From contig CM052354.1 of NCBI GenBank assembly GCA_028551475.1, positions 8,949,172-9,013,171 on the forward strand: DNA of 64,000 bases, in the 5' to 3' direction. The notes under the pieces were generated by a model. The model did no database searches, was not told the origin of the DNA, and was given only the letters and a program-made list of their open reading frames with translations. The translations under genes were made by a program, and so were the position numbers. Shown piece after piece: positions 11,159 through 23,482 of the stretch (positions are counted from its first letter, which is position 1; every line of letters begins with the position of its first letter). Source of the stretch: Casuarina equisetifolia. Its lineage: Eukaryota > Streptophyta > Magnoliopsida > Fagales > Casuarinaceae.

Positions 11159-12960
11159 CCCGAGACCTCCGTGTTCTCACTGCGTGGATTTGTTTGATTA
11201 GGTAAGTGAATTCGTCATGACATGGAAGTGCCTCGCTATTCGTAGAATCCATACTTGTCATGCGTGACATCACATTTAAAAACATTCGTCGCTTGACAAT
11301 AGTTGTAGAATCCATACGTGTCATGCATGACATCATATTCTAAAAAAAATTCAATTTACCTTCTAATGTGGAAGCTTCCAAAATGAAGCCACGAATCCTT
11401 GCATCTCTTTTTTTTTATTATTTTAACATTACAATAATGTCAGGTGAACCCTGACAGAAGCAAGGGAGTTTCACGTGCTAATAGGAGCTCTTCAAGGCCA
11501 CAAGTACGAAGTGTAATCTCCCAATTGTAGCCTATCAATGTCATAAATGTCACTAGATCAAAAGTTATCATAAAACTAGCAACATTTTATATTGCATGCT
11601 TAGAATTTGAATTAGGATTTCCTTTTATTTAGTTATTTATGTTGTAAGAAATGTGGCCAAGGACTTTAATGTAGATCTATATTGTCTTCAAGATGATGAT
11701 TAATGAAAATCTTATTTATTTTTAGAAGAATATGTAAATGTCAAATGAAAAATAATCTCATTATTATATAGAAGGATTTACTAATGCTAGGGTCGGTAAA
11801 GATATGGACATTGAAGGCCATGATCATCTTTCCTTAATTGTTATTTTCTTTTCTATGTTTTTTCTTAATTATATTTGTTTTGATTAAATTCCTTTTCACA
11901 TTTTGTAAAGCCTATTAAAAGACTAGTTTTCAATGAAAAAGGGGGAGAGAATAAGTTATTCAAATAATTTGCTTTATGTTTTTGTTTTTTTGTTCTCTTG
12001 GTAGAACAAGAAATTATGGCAAATACCGCTACGAACAACCATGTTCATAATATTTTTCTTTTACTTTTTATTTTAAAAATAATTCTTAAGTGAAATTAAA
12101 ATCATTCTTAACACTTTCTATTTCATAAAATTAAAGATTTGGAACCAGAGGGTAATATATGCTTTAACAAATAAGTATAATTTACAGGCTTCATGTACAA
12201 AAGGTGTTATATTTATTTATATTTTGATGTTGTGGTAAGAAATTTAATTTCTTTTTAAGAAATGAATAAAAAATATTTAACAAGATTTAAAGAATATGAA
12301 TATGCCCCCTTAATCTCTTCATCCTTTATGCACTATCTATGATCCTAGAAAGGCTTTCTCTTCTCTCCAATTGAAAATGCGGGAACTTCTATTGTCCACA
12401 AACAGGGCTTGGAAAGCCAGGCTTATTACTGCCGTTTGTGGAAAGCCGAGCTTCTTTACTGATGCCTTTACGGGGGAATACTTATAGAAGGTATCTTGCG
12501 GAAATGGAAAACAAAAAGGGAAATCACGTTGTTTGCACTTAATGATATCAAACTTATTACAAGTGATGAGCTGTCCCTTTCCCGAGACCTTCGTGTTCTC
12601 ACTGCGTGGATTTGTTTGACTAGGTAAGTGAATTTGTCACTTGACATGGACAGCATCTCGGTAGAATCCATACTCGTCATGCGTGACATCATATTTAAAA
12701 AGATTCGTCACTTGACATGGAACGCACCTTGGTACTCGTAGAATCTATACTTGTCATGCATGACATCATATATAAAAAAAAACTCTATTTACCTTCTAAT
12801 GTGGAAGCTTCCAAAATGAACCCACGAGTCCTTCCATTCTATTATTTATTTTAATATTACAATAATGTCAGGTGAACCCAGACTGAAGCAAGGGGGTTTC
12901 ACGTGCTAATAATAACTATTCAAGGCCACAAGTACGAAGTGTAATTTCCCAATTCAAAAC
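11159..12960. repeat. Direct repeat in copy A upstream region
   Basis: A block of about 400 bp (about 11159-11560) recurs at about 12587-12960 with an offset near 1422 bp. It includes CTGCGTGGATTTGTTTGA, the GTCATGCGTGACATCA motifs and the GAAGCTTCCAAAATGAA segment. Units 2 and C have only one such block, so this is a local duplication or an insertion-linked duplication private to unit 1. The roughly 1 kb in between has no recognisable gene. Confidence 0.75.
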
Positions 12961-14149
12961 CGGGAACATGTTTCTTTTAATTTTTATTTTTAAAAAAATT
13001 CTTAAAAAAAATTATTCTTAACACGTTTTATTTCATAAAATTGAAGATTTAGAACCAAAGAGTAATATATGTTTTAAAAAATAAGTATAAATTACAGGCT
13101 TCATGTACAAATAACGTTATATTTATTTGTATTTTGATGTTATAATAAGAAATTTAATTTTTTTAAGAATACTTTTTAAGAAAAGGACAAAAACCTATTT
13201 GATGTTAGTGATTGTAAAGATCCTTTTGTGAAAAGAAAGCTTCTAACTTTGTAATTGTAGTTGTGTGAGATATGTCCTAAGTTTTGTACATGGACAATTT
13301 GTTTTTTAAGTTTGAGTAAAGTGGTCCTCTTAATCAATGCGACAAGTGGATGGGTTGGATGTTGCTTCAAGAGTATCAAATTAAACCACCTTACGAAATT
13401 GTTGTGTTAGCTATTTACCTCTCTCTTTCTCTCTCTCTCTTTATTTTCCTTGTATTTATATATTTAGAGAAACTTATATTTTACACAAGTTTTCTATCAA
13501 ATTAAATAACTTATTCAAATCAATTAAGTAACCAAAAATAAACTGCAAAGAAAATAAAAATTAAAACCAAATAACAACTCAATTGTTGACAAGTGCCTAA
13601 CTCGAGGTGAACTTCTAGAGCACAGAGAAATGCCCTTTCCTTACAATACTTGAGGTCTTCAATGTCAGCACCCAACCTTTTGTTGTCATTGTCTAGTCAT
13701 GATTGATATAATCAAAGTCACTTGGAATTGATGATACTTGGTGAATTTGACTCATCATCCCTTTATGTTTGCTAGTGACTATCCTAACAAACTATATATC
13801 CCCATGTCCAAACCAACGCAATAATATGATTTTTCTTTGTCCAAGATGCCTTCAATGCTACTAATATGCTCTAGTTTTCTTCCAATTTGACCTGTTGTGG
13901 CTACTAATCTATTTTTCTCTTTGCTCCAGACAAGCTAATTTGTTATGGCTATGGGTTTCTTGTCAAATAATTTTTCCTTTATGTACTTTAGAAGCCCATA
14001 GAGCAATCAACTTCTTTTTTTCCTATCTTATATGTTCTACTTTAAGGTAATACCAATTGCTTTAGACTCTTTCATATTGCAATAGAGATGTACTACCTCT
14101 ATTAACCTTTATTTCTTCTCACTGATTTCAATCCATGGCACAAAATAAT

Positions 14150-15700
14150 AGTATTACATTGGGAAGCCGTTTAGCCAATATTTCACAGAGTGTTAAGATG
14201 AAATTTTTGTGAAAAAAATGGCATTCAAGAAAAAATTGCTTTAAGATAAAGGGTTTTTAGTGTTAACATTGCAAGATTTATAAGTACAAACAAAAGATTG
14301 GTACAAATTGAATGAGCTTTTACCATGCTAGAAGAAATATGGTTAAAGCTTTAATGCGAACTTGAAAATTATTGGACCACATCTTTTCTACTTCACTCTA
14401 AAGCAGTATGAGCATATTTTGACATTGATCAAGGATCATTTTAGTAGGACTTCATATGCCAAAATGGTAGGTATGACTAAATTTCTTACAAACCATTGGA
14501 TTATAGATAATGAGACTACTAATGATATATCTACTAATTTTGATAACTTAGATTTTTCTATTAAATCTGTATCTAACTATAAATTTGTCAAACTACAAAT
14601 GGTGATATTACCAAGGCCACACACTAAGGTACAATTACTTTGGAAAAAAACTTGAACTCAAAAGTTGTTTTATACTTTACTTGTTTCAAGTTCAATTTGA
14701 TATGTGTGGCCAAATTCATTATTAAAATAAGTGCTTAATTATTTTTTGTGTTCATTTGTATGTGTTCTAGGACCGTTTGATGGGAAAAGTTAAAGGAATG
14801 GAAAGAATGAAACACATGCTCTATTTTTCATTTCAAAACCCACGATGAAATGTGTTAGAAACTTTTCCTATGTTATTCTAGCCTTATGTTTTAATTTAGC
14901 ACATAATAACTGTGATTTGAAATTATGATATTCAAGTTTTGGACATTTATCTCAATCTAAATTTAAATACTTGGATGATTTCAAACATTTTGGATTACAA
15001 GACTTGAATTCCCTTATTTGTCTATTAGTGGAACAAAAACTCATTATTGTTTTTCCACACATAGGGAATTTGTAAGAGAATTATTTGATATGATCCATGT
15101 AGATTTTTGGGGATCATATAAGGCTTTGAATCATAATAGTTGAAGATACCTCTTGACCATAGTTGATAAATTTTCAAGAGAAACTTGGACATTCCTTATA
15201 AAAGTCAACGTTAAGATTATGTTTAATTTGGAAAGACTTTTTAAGATGACAACAAATCTATTTGGCACTAATGTCAAACATATTAGGTTAGATAATCCAA
15301 TAGATTTTTTTCAAGGTTGCATGTGATTTTTATTTTTTCTTCACATGATAGTTAGATCTATAAGAGTAGCATATAAAGAAAAGGCTAAGTCCTTTCCTTT
15401 AGCTCTATATATAATGCCATAGGCAAAAGGGAGACCTAAAAAATTTTTTATAAGCTATCTCTTGTGGTTGTCTCATGGAAGTCAACGTACATGGAAAGAA
15501 TATAGAATGTAATTCTAACTAGAAGATTGGATTCTGCCTTATAGTTCTTGCTATGGACTCAAAGAACAGAATGTTTTTCTTGTTGTTATCTTGTGCATAA
15601 TATTTCATCTCCTATTCTTGGTGCTCGAGATTCCAACTATGCAAATTTCGGGTTTTCTGTCTCATTGAATATTTAATTTAGAATAAAAAGGAAGTTGAGA
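14150..15700 (+). mobile_element. Degenerate Ty1/copia relic (gag end, protease, integrase)
   Basis: The plus strand carries a decayed protease motif (NHWIIDNETTNDIST, cf. WIIDSGATDHIS) in an open piece at 14362-14655. Then GHLSQSKFKYLDDFK-like pre-integrase sequence near 14940-15000, and integrase-like FDMIHVDFWGSYKALNH and LLTIVDKFSRETWTFL pieces at about 15085-15200. Many stops and frameshifts. The same relic is at 55233-55556, and a truncated one at about 26983-27177. Confidence 0.65.
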
Positions 15701-17219
15701 ATAGTTTACTATACTAATATTTAAGGAGTGGTTCACATTAACCACACAATTGTCTTAAAAAAATGTGAACCGTTGATAGAATGGGGAGGGATTGTGCTCC
15801 ATACACAAACGTATTTCTTAACAACAAAGTGGAAAATCACAACCGTACGCGAGGTAATGATGCGAGTGTCGGTTTTTGGTGTGCTTTGCAAGTTTAGCAA
15901 GTTTCAATATATAGAATCGCAACAAGTACTAGTTTTCTTGGCAGCAAATACAGAAACTTGATATTCTTCAAATTAAGCATCTTTTGTAATCAAATTATTG
16001 GATCATCATGATGTCACATTATATGGATAATGTGTAAGCTCAAACCAACATAGCTCTATAGGGGTACTAAAGGAATCCTTAGCAATGTGGGATAACTCCA
16101 CATTATTTACTTGACATGTCCTCTCACTACAACAAAGTAACTTTAACTATATTGTGGTGTCACTTTTACTGTGTAAGGGTGCTAAAGCAAAACTTGAGTT
16201 TTGATACTTTATTAAATTTGACAAAATAATTATTTATATATATTTGAAAATTCTTAGACATTAAGTAATATGACTCATTATCTTATATCCAAAATTCTTA
16301 ATATAAGTAATATCTACATCTTAACAAATACCACTTATTTCTAAAGATGTTCTACAATGAGTTGGACTCCCACGTTTGAGCTTGAAGACCAGCTTAGACT
16401 CCTCAAATCAAGTGGTAGAGTTGATAATTTTTTTGAACGTGAGCTTATGTTGGAGATTTGGAATTAGCAGGATCCACATTTTTATCATCCCATTATATCT
16501 TCTGTGGGCCCAAAACCAAAGGGCCAAAAATAGGTTTTTCAACTTTATAAAGTATTAGATAAAATAAGAAAACATACCATACTACTTATTTTTATGAAGA
16601 TTCACAAATGCGAAGATTGACCTTTAGGTTTGGTGAATATTGTCTAATCTCATTCCAAAAGCATTGGCTTAATAAGAGAAGCTAAATGGTTGTGGCTTTT
16701 CAAAAATGAAGCCTCTCTCATCCTAACTGGAATAATATACTCATATACATGAACTAGAGGATAAGACCTAGCCTTAACCCTATGCACTATCCAATTAGGC
16801 CCACTTATTACAGTCCTATTTAGTTAGCCATAGTCCATATTAGCCAATCTATATTCTAAAACACATGGACAAACTTAATATAGTCCACTTAAAGTAAGCC
16901 TAATTAAAAATTAGGCTAACAAGAAAGCCACCAAAAAGGACCCCGGGATCCATTTGAGGGCCTTGCGACTAACAATAACGCACCCCAAGTCAACATACTT
17001 GTTCTTCTTCTCCGGCGGCCCCAACAACCACCTTTGCGATTTACTAAGTCAATCATCGAGTGTTTATACAATTGAACCCCAAAATCAACACGCACAATGT
17101 TACTAAAACGTAATAGGTTTGTTTGATTTCAACATACCAGAAACAAAGACTCCATTATTAAAGGAAACAAACATTACAATGTTCTCAAAACTTTAAAGCT
17201 ACATTTCTCCTCACAATCA
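15701..17219. other. Intergenic spacer, no gene seen
   Basis: The part to about 16545 matches 27190-28262 of unit 2, including a segment around GTGGGATAACTCCACA. The rest (16561-17219) has no partner in the tandem units. No supported coding frame on either strand. Confidence 0.5.
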
Positions 17220-17687
17220 CTAGCGTACTTGTTCTTCTTCTTCTTTGGCCTCAGCTGCAGCCCACGTAAAAGATCATCACATTATCTCAATTCACAGACA
17301 AAGAAAGCAAGGAAAGAATCCCTAATGGTCTTGATTCCTTTTATTCTGATATTCACAAGTAAATGAAGAAGAAATCAATTCACTACTCACTTGGGAGACT
17401 TTTCCACGTTTGCCTTCAGTCGCAGCAGCAGCAGCTCCATCGTTTCTCTGCAGAGCATCCCAAGGTAAACCATCGAAGCTATCAAGGGGATCTTGATGGA
17501 AAACAGCAGCGAGCTGAACACGAAGGTCAGCCTTCGTGATCTCTTCCCCGTCAAACATCATCAGAAGATCCACGAGACGCTTCTAAGCACCCTCATTGTC
17601 TCGGAAACACTAACGCGCTTCCCCGACGAAGGATACTGTGATCCAGAACGCGTCCCTGCCTCCTCCGTGCTGGGTTTTATCAGTCAT
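17220..17687 (-). pseudogene. Short PAH-domain (Sin3-like) protein pseudogene, copy 1
   Basis: ATG at 17687 begins MTDKTQHGGGRDAFW. Downstream residues resemble a paired amphipathic helix of Sin3-type co-repressors: FRDNEGA-KRLVDLLMMF, then ADLRVQLAAVF and FDGLPWDALQ. Exon 1 ends at 17391 with donor GTGAGT; an intron of about 136 bp ends with TGCAG at 17255; exon 2 encodes LRPKKKKNKYA and a stop at 17222-17220. Two in-frame stops interrupt exon 1: TAG after FVGEAR (Trp in the partner copy) and TAG after DNEGA (Tyr in the partner). Two residues (KG of the partner's LFKGHQD) are also missing. PAH domains bind transcription factors in the nucleus. Family call from motif resemblance only. Confidence 0.6.
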
Positions 17688-18079
17688 GGCCGATTATGTC
17701 GATCAGGGTTTCGAGTTCTTGGTTTGGTCTTTGATGGTGTGAATCTTGCAAGAAGGACTTCAACTTTTTATGCATGGCTTGGGAGCCCGCGCTCTGATAT
17801 AACTGAATTCCAAACGACACGTTGGAAGTGACACGTCATCTTCATTTTGACTCTGGCGAGGTCACATTCCATCCGTTCTTCGTCAACCCGATCCCACGGC
17901 TGAAAGTGCACGATCAAGGGAAACCCGTTAGTAAGTCATTTCCGGAACTCTTACTGAAGATACATGCAGACCTCATCGATACATATGTTCATATGCGCAT
18001 AATTATGGGTGTAGCTTTAAGCAAAATATGATAAGGTGCCTTCAAATAAAACATGAGGCTAAAACATGCCTTATGCAAT

Positions 18080-18530
18080 CAGATGGAAGATTACACTTTC
18101 TACTGTGGAGGCAGATGGATCAAATAAATTTTCGACAAAGTAAATGCTGTGGCTGAATATCTCGTCGTCAAGGAAGCACTTATTTCCATGGAATTGTCCC
18201 CGCAGTAATAGAGGTCAGAAAGAGGAAGTCTTAAAGTTATTGCCTTCTTTTGAGAATGTGAGAAGGATAATTAGTCTTCATGGTCCAACAATTTCGAGGG
18301 TCTTGGAGTTGTTTGATGAGTGGAAGCAGTATTTGTTTGAGAGGGGCTTCGAAATATCTTCAAAGAATGCCATGACAAGTTTTGCTTGACTAATCCCAAT
18401 CCATCAACATTCGGGTATAAGGATCCACATAAGATGGTGCCACATTGATGGCGCTATTGTTGATGTAGTATTGGGAAGCTTGATAGTGATGCTATAATAG
18501 AGGTATGTTGGCTATGTTGGTAAGCTAATG
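18080..18530 (+). pseudogene. Relic resembling sieve-element-occlusion protein C-terminus, copy 1
   Basis: Frame pieces on the plus strand read DYTFYCGG, AVAEYLVVKEALIS and, at 18250-18390, HGPTISRVLELFDEWKQYLFERGFEI, followed in another frame by CHDKFCLTNPNPSTF. This order resembles the C-terminal third of SEO phloem-filament proteins (KYICLYGG, then G-T-LKV-E-F--WK-YV---GFE). Several frameshifts and stops separate the pieces, so it cannot be functional. An inverted, slightly better-preserved copy lies at 57100-57575. The identification rests on motif memory and is moderate at best. Confidence 0.45.
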
Positions 18531-18823
18531 CCAATATCATGGATAGTTTATGTGTATGCTGTTTATATCAGATGAGGTCTTTTGTTGGAATAATCTATGC
18601 TGAGACAATCCTATAGTAATAAATGAATAATCAAGTTTATTATTGTATTTATAAGTTATATATTTATAGCTTGTGAGTTATAATTATCATAACATGTGAG
18701 CTGTCATAAGCATCCTTGTATGTGAGTTATAATTCTCATTTAACTTTAGATAGGGACTAAGTACTAATTTATTATGAGTTATAAAATCAGCTAAAGAAAA
18801 ATTATTTAAGCACTCATTCTAAC

Positions 18824-19389
18824 ATCCAAAATTTTTCTCTCCTTCCAAATCATTTTATATTTTGTCTAGATTTTTAATAGATTAGATGCAAAGTTATATT
18901 TTAATACCAACAAATGTGGAGATTGTAGCTAATTACAATAATACCACTAATGAATCTTAGAATCACCTCTTGTAAAAATGTCATTTTTCAGTGGCAAACT
19001 TATTGCGCCTTGAGATCATACTTATTGCGTTGTCATCCTACTTATCTTAGTATGCAAGGATTAATTAGCTCCTTAGTTGCACAAAAGAGAAACAATTTAG
19101 AGCATATGTATTAAATTTGAATATACCTACTTATTTTTGTTATTTAAATGATAAAAAAGTGGAATCTTTGAAAATATTTCTACTTCTAAATATGTCACTT
19201 TTGAAGTCACTAAAAAATTTACACTAGATTGTTTTCTCTCTATGAAAAAAGAAAAATTTAATTGTTGAAAATTTATACCAAACTATAACAACGATTGGTT
19301 GATAAGACAAAAAGCACTACTAAAATTTGAGGGTGAAAAAAGAATACTATTACTTTTTATTTTGTATGGGAGTTTGGTATCAAATTGTG
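18824..19389. other. AT-rich spacer, no gene seen
   Basis: No supported coding frame. It lies between the inverted-duplication block and the copia relic that follows, and may be the decayed 5' part of that relic. Confidence 0.4.
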
Positions 19390-20660
19390 AAGTGTTTACA
19401 TTGTGAGTTGCATGGGCATAAAAAAGAGAAGTGCTACAAGCTTGTTAGGTACCCACCAAAAAATAAAAGGAAGGAAAAGAACACATCATTAGTTGTAAAA
19501 TGTTGCTAGTTTTAAAGAAATATCTTAACATGTGCCCAAAAAGGAAGGAATAGAACACATCCTCATTTGTAAAATGTTGATAGTTCTAAAGAACATCTTC
19601 ACATGTGCCCTCTAGATTCACTGATAAGCAAGTTGAGCAAATTGTGACCTTCATCAACAACAACACCATTGTTAGCACCAACATGGTAGGTAGCATTAAC
19701 ACCTTCATCAATTTGGATTTTAGATATAGGGTGCTAGTGATCATATCATCAATGATCTTAATTTTATGATGTCTTCTCAGACATGCATTCATGAATATAA
19801 GATACTAGTTTTGCCAAACAATACCTACATTCTCATTATCCATATTTGATTTGTGACTTTGCCTACTAGCATTTTCTTAGAAATTGTTTTATATTCTCTT
19901 GAGTTCACATCAAACTTCATTTTCACCTTCAAATTTACCATAGAAATCAATAACATGATCTACCTTCACCCTCATTTTGTGTGATATAGGACATTTCAAT
20001 TAGAAAAGTGACAAGGTAGGGTAAATGATGCGTTGTATTTCTTAGCGTGTAGCCATGAAAAAAATTGTCATGATAATTCTATAGGTTGTGTAGTATCTTT
20101 TGCTAATGCTATATTAGCTTTTCATTCTAGTAATTCATGTCATAAGCTCTCTATTTTATTGATTAGTACTAATGTAGTTTAATATGAGGATTTTTTTTTT
20201 CTTGTTAACACAAGCCTTAGGACCTTATCCTATGCCTCTAGGACAACCATTATGTCTAATGCACTTATGGGTGATGAAACTGCTCTTTCAACACATAATC
20301 CTCGAGTTGCCACATCAAGTCCACACTCACTAGTTTGTATCATGGTCATAGAGCATAAGTCTCCTATTATTACACTCATATATGATCTGGTCAACCTTTC
20401 TCCAGATCCATCTCATGTTGCTACACTCATATCTAATTTGGCCAACCATCCTTTAGATCTCTCCATGCCATTGTTCCTTATACTAGCATGTAATCCTCAT
20501 CTCATCTTATTGATCATGCATCATTGTCCCATTGCTCAAACTGAACTCATAAAGCTCTCATTTGGGCAACTAATTACATATGTCCTACCATATACACTAG
20601 CCCATGTTCTTAAACTAATTGCCACGAAAATGTGTCAAGCAAGAAGATATTCTAATTAAA
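19390..20660 (+). mobile_element. Degenerate Ty1/copia relic (gag zinc knuckle to RT linker)
   Basis: At 19393-19440 the plus strand encodes a CCHC knuckle, CLHCELHGHKKEKCYK, followed by VRYPP, typical for copia gag. About 19600-19640 reads PSRFTDKQVEQIVTFIN, the usual spacer before protease. The linker relic at 20252-20659 is the partner of 300-760. It is out of frame in several places. Confidence 0.6.
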
Positions 20661-23482
20661 GTCAGCCCTTTGGTTGAGTTTTTTAAGTATTATAATGTAA
20701 TATTAGAGTTCAATAAAAAGAAATTATGATAAATTTTAAATAAAAAACATTATAATTTTTTCAATTAACTTTTAAAGTGAGTTTTTAAATTTTTTTTATC
20801 ACAAATTATTAAGGAAAAAAGCTTTCATTTCTCCTCCAGTTTTTTTATTGTTTTATGCACGGAATGATGTTATTTTTAGTCTGGCAAGAAGGGCAACAAA
20901 GGCTTTCCCAATCGTCGAGAAAATCCCAGCCTAGCGTAACTTACGTGGACTAGTTTATTATTACCAGAGATTAGAAAACATTATCAAGTGGCGAATTTCT
21001 TCAGGGGCCAGATTGGATCTAGTTCCTCGGATTTCGGCCCCATGAATCATTTCGAGATCCAGTATGCGTACAAATATAGTCACGGTTAACCCCCCGACCA
21101 TTCCTATCGAAAAGTAAGCCAAAGTTCGCAGTGTTTGACTAAACATCTCATTTTTAGAATGTTGGTGTACTGGTTTTTCTATAAGACTCGCAGCCAATCA
21201 TCTGCACATGAAAAACGAACGGTCATGGAAAAATCTAGAAGTCCAAAATCAATGACCTAACGTGCCACTAATAAGTCAATGTTTTTGGTTGATATGATAA
21301 AATAAGATAAGGGAAATAATTATTGTAAAGATGGAGTGGGTGTTGAGAAAGTCAGCTGTTTCTGTAATTTTTGTCCATGTAAAATAAAGCGCTGTGGCGG
21401 CGTAGCATTTTCATTGCAGAAGATGACTGAGAGTACAATATTGTACATCGAGCAAGTGCCAATTTAAAAGCACGTCATCTCCATAATCATAAAGGTGGCA
21501 ATTACAATTTGGCAATCAGATCCTTTTCATTTGTATGCATTCATTCAGTGGTGGGTAGCCAATTAAATCCAAGATTACCGAGTCAAACATCCAAGCTCTA
21601 GGCCTTTGGTATTAGAGCATTCATTCAAGTGTACCCTTCTAGGATATTCACAACTTGATTCAAGAATTAGTAAAATTTATTATTGTCAATTTAGCTATGA
21701 TAGTAAAGGAACCTATTAAGGCATGAGCAATAATTCTCATGAATCTAAAGAGTAAATCTGGATTATTGTTAATATTATAATGAGTTTTACTAACTTTTGA
21801 GTTAGATGATAAAATTTAAAATGAAATCAGAGAGGATTTTCCTTAAGACTATTATGTGTTGAAGATTTGACGTTGTTATGTGGCTTCACTCTAGAAGACT
21901 TGAAGTTGTTATTTTATTAGAATCTAGATCCTCCAATCACAAGGAGGTAGTTAACAAATTGAGGTGGTGCCTTCTGATTGAAGGAGTTTTTCACAGTTGG
22001 CCAATCAAGAGAATTCCATTGGTCAATTAATTCATATACCTTTTATCGTTCCATGATCAATTTGGCGGTAGTTCTATAATAGTGTCTCCATCAATTTGAT
22101 ACATCAAATGCATTTTTTTTATGGAGATTTCTTAAAAAAAAGGTGTACATAGAGCTTCTACTGAACTTTTCTCATTATGGGGTGCATTTGGTTTGTCAAC
22201 TCAAAAGTCAGTATATGACTATTCATTGTATCAAGACAATGGTGTACCAAGTTAACTGATGCCCTTATTACAATTAGTTTTAGTTATCTTATTATGACTA
22301 TTCATTGTTCATTCAACAATGTTGAAATATTATTATTATTCTACTGATTTATTAGATATTCCCATTGTTGAGAATGATGGTGTTACTATTTTTGAGTTAA
22401 AAAGGTATTTAACTTTGCACTTTCATATGAAAGATTTAGATTAGTATAATATTTTTTAGACATTGAGATAGCATGCTCATAAAAAGACATATTTCTTAGC
22501 TAATGCAAGCATGCACTAAAGTTGATACCTAAGGTAGGCTGTTGGCTTGAAGCTCACCATCACACCCATGATTTCTTAGCCAATGCAACTATGCATAACT
22601 TTGGAGCTCACACTCTCATTTCGAAAATTTGACGAATAAGTTACATGGAATCTCTGCCTTTCTCTAAACCAACTACCTAGAGAAAATTTGAAGGAATAGT
22701 AAATTTAGCAAGGTTTCATCATTTTCAATTTCAAACCCAACATTACTAAGAATTTCAAAATAAATTCAGAACTCCGATTTTCAGTATTGTTGGAAGCTTA
22801 TTCATGTGAGTCGGAGCCGGCGAAATTTTGCAGTCGAAGGCCTTTGAACAGGAAACACGTAGATTTCCTACAAACTTATAACACGTTGGGATTTTTTGTT
22901 GGATTTCATATTTGTAACTGTTTACTTCGCCAACATATTGGAATTGATTGGTCAATCGAGATCAAAGGCTCATCAATTGTATCATCCTTGTTGATATTGA
23001 AATTAAGGTATATACCAACACAAAGTCAATAAAATGGATGCATAAGTTTACCTAAAGAGTGAAATATACTACTAATCATTATTTCTTTTCTACTTATCAT
23101 TATAAATTATTCTAATATCTAATTATAAGTTCGAGAAAAATGCTTCTGATCATAGATATCAGACGATGTCACTTGCTTTTTCAAGTGGTTGTGGGAAGTA
23201 ATCAAGGAAAAAAAGTAATAAACAAGTATTAAAGAAAGTTAGGTGGTCTCCGGTCACAAGCAGCCAGCCAGCCCCACGCTCTTTATATAGACGCAACAAA
23301 CAAAAGCAGTAGCATAAACAAAGCCACAAAGCACCCCGCAAGTCCTGCGAGGTTACAATTGAAATATAATCGACAAACTCAAAGAAAAGTCAAATCTAGA
23401 AGGATAACAAGGATAATAACACACCAAAAAGAAAAAGAAAAAAGAAAAATCCACACCCCAATTCAAAGTCATTTCCCCTGTT
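19917..23482. repeat. Left arm of tandem duplication unit 2
   Basis: Matches 1-3545 throughout with a few percent substitutions and small indels. The sequence GAAACACGTAGATTTCCTAC occurs in both arms near 2890 and 22850. Its right end runs straight into the stop of CYP94 copy B. Noncoding apart from copia relics. Confidence 0.85.
22372..22471 (+). pseudogene. Degenerate Ty1/copia RT relic, unit 2 copy
   Basis: Same ELKRYLT-FHMKDLD signature as at 2409-2531, with an additional frameshift after the in-frame stop. It shows that the relic was present before the tandem duplication. Confidence 0.6.

Larger units (their letters stand above)
10922..16560. repeat. Right arm (CYP94 5' flank) of duplication unit 1
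   Basis: Matches 25019-28262 (unit 2) and 53459-55773 (copy C lineage). It holds the promoter region, AT-rich spacer and a copia relic. The match to unit 2 ends near 16545, where unit 2 runs into foreign sequence at 28263. Except for the relic, no coding frame is visible. Confidence 0.8.
17220..18823. repeat. Arm 1 of inverted duplication (PAH plus SEO-like block)
   Basis: This block is the reverse complement of 56787-57787 continued at 63497-64000, the gypsy element at 57788-63496 having been inserted later. The match includes both pseudogenes and the AT-rich stretch around 18600-18823 (GTTGGAATAATCTATGCTGA, present in inverse near 57010). Confidence 0.85.

Noticed and set aside
12360..12480. 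Possible tRNA or structured RNA around GGGCTTGGAAAGCCAGGC
   Set aside because: It has short inverted words but no cloverleaf with proper arms or T-loop GGTTCRANYCC sequence.
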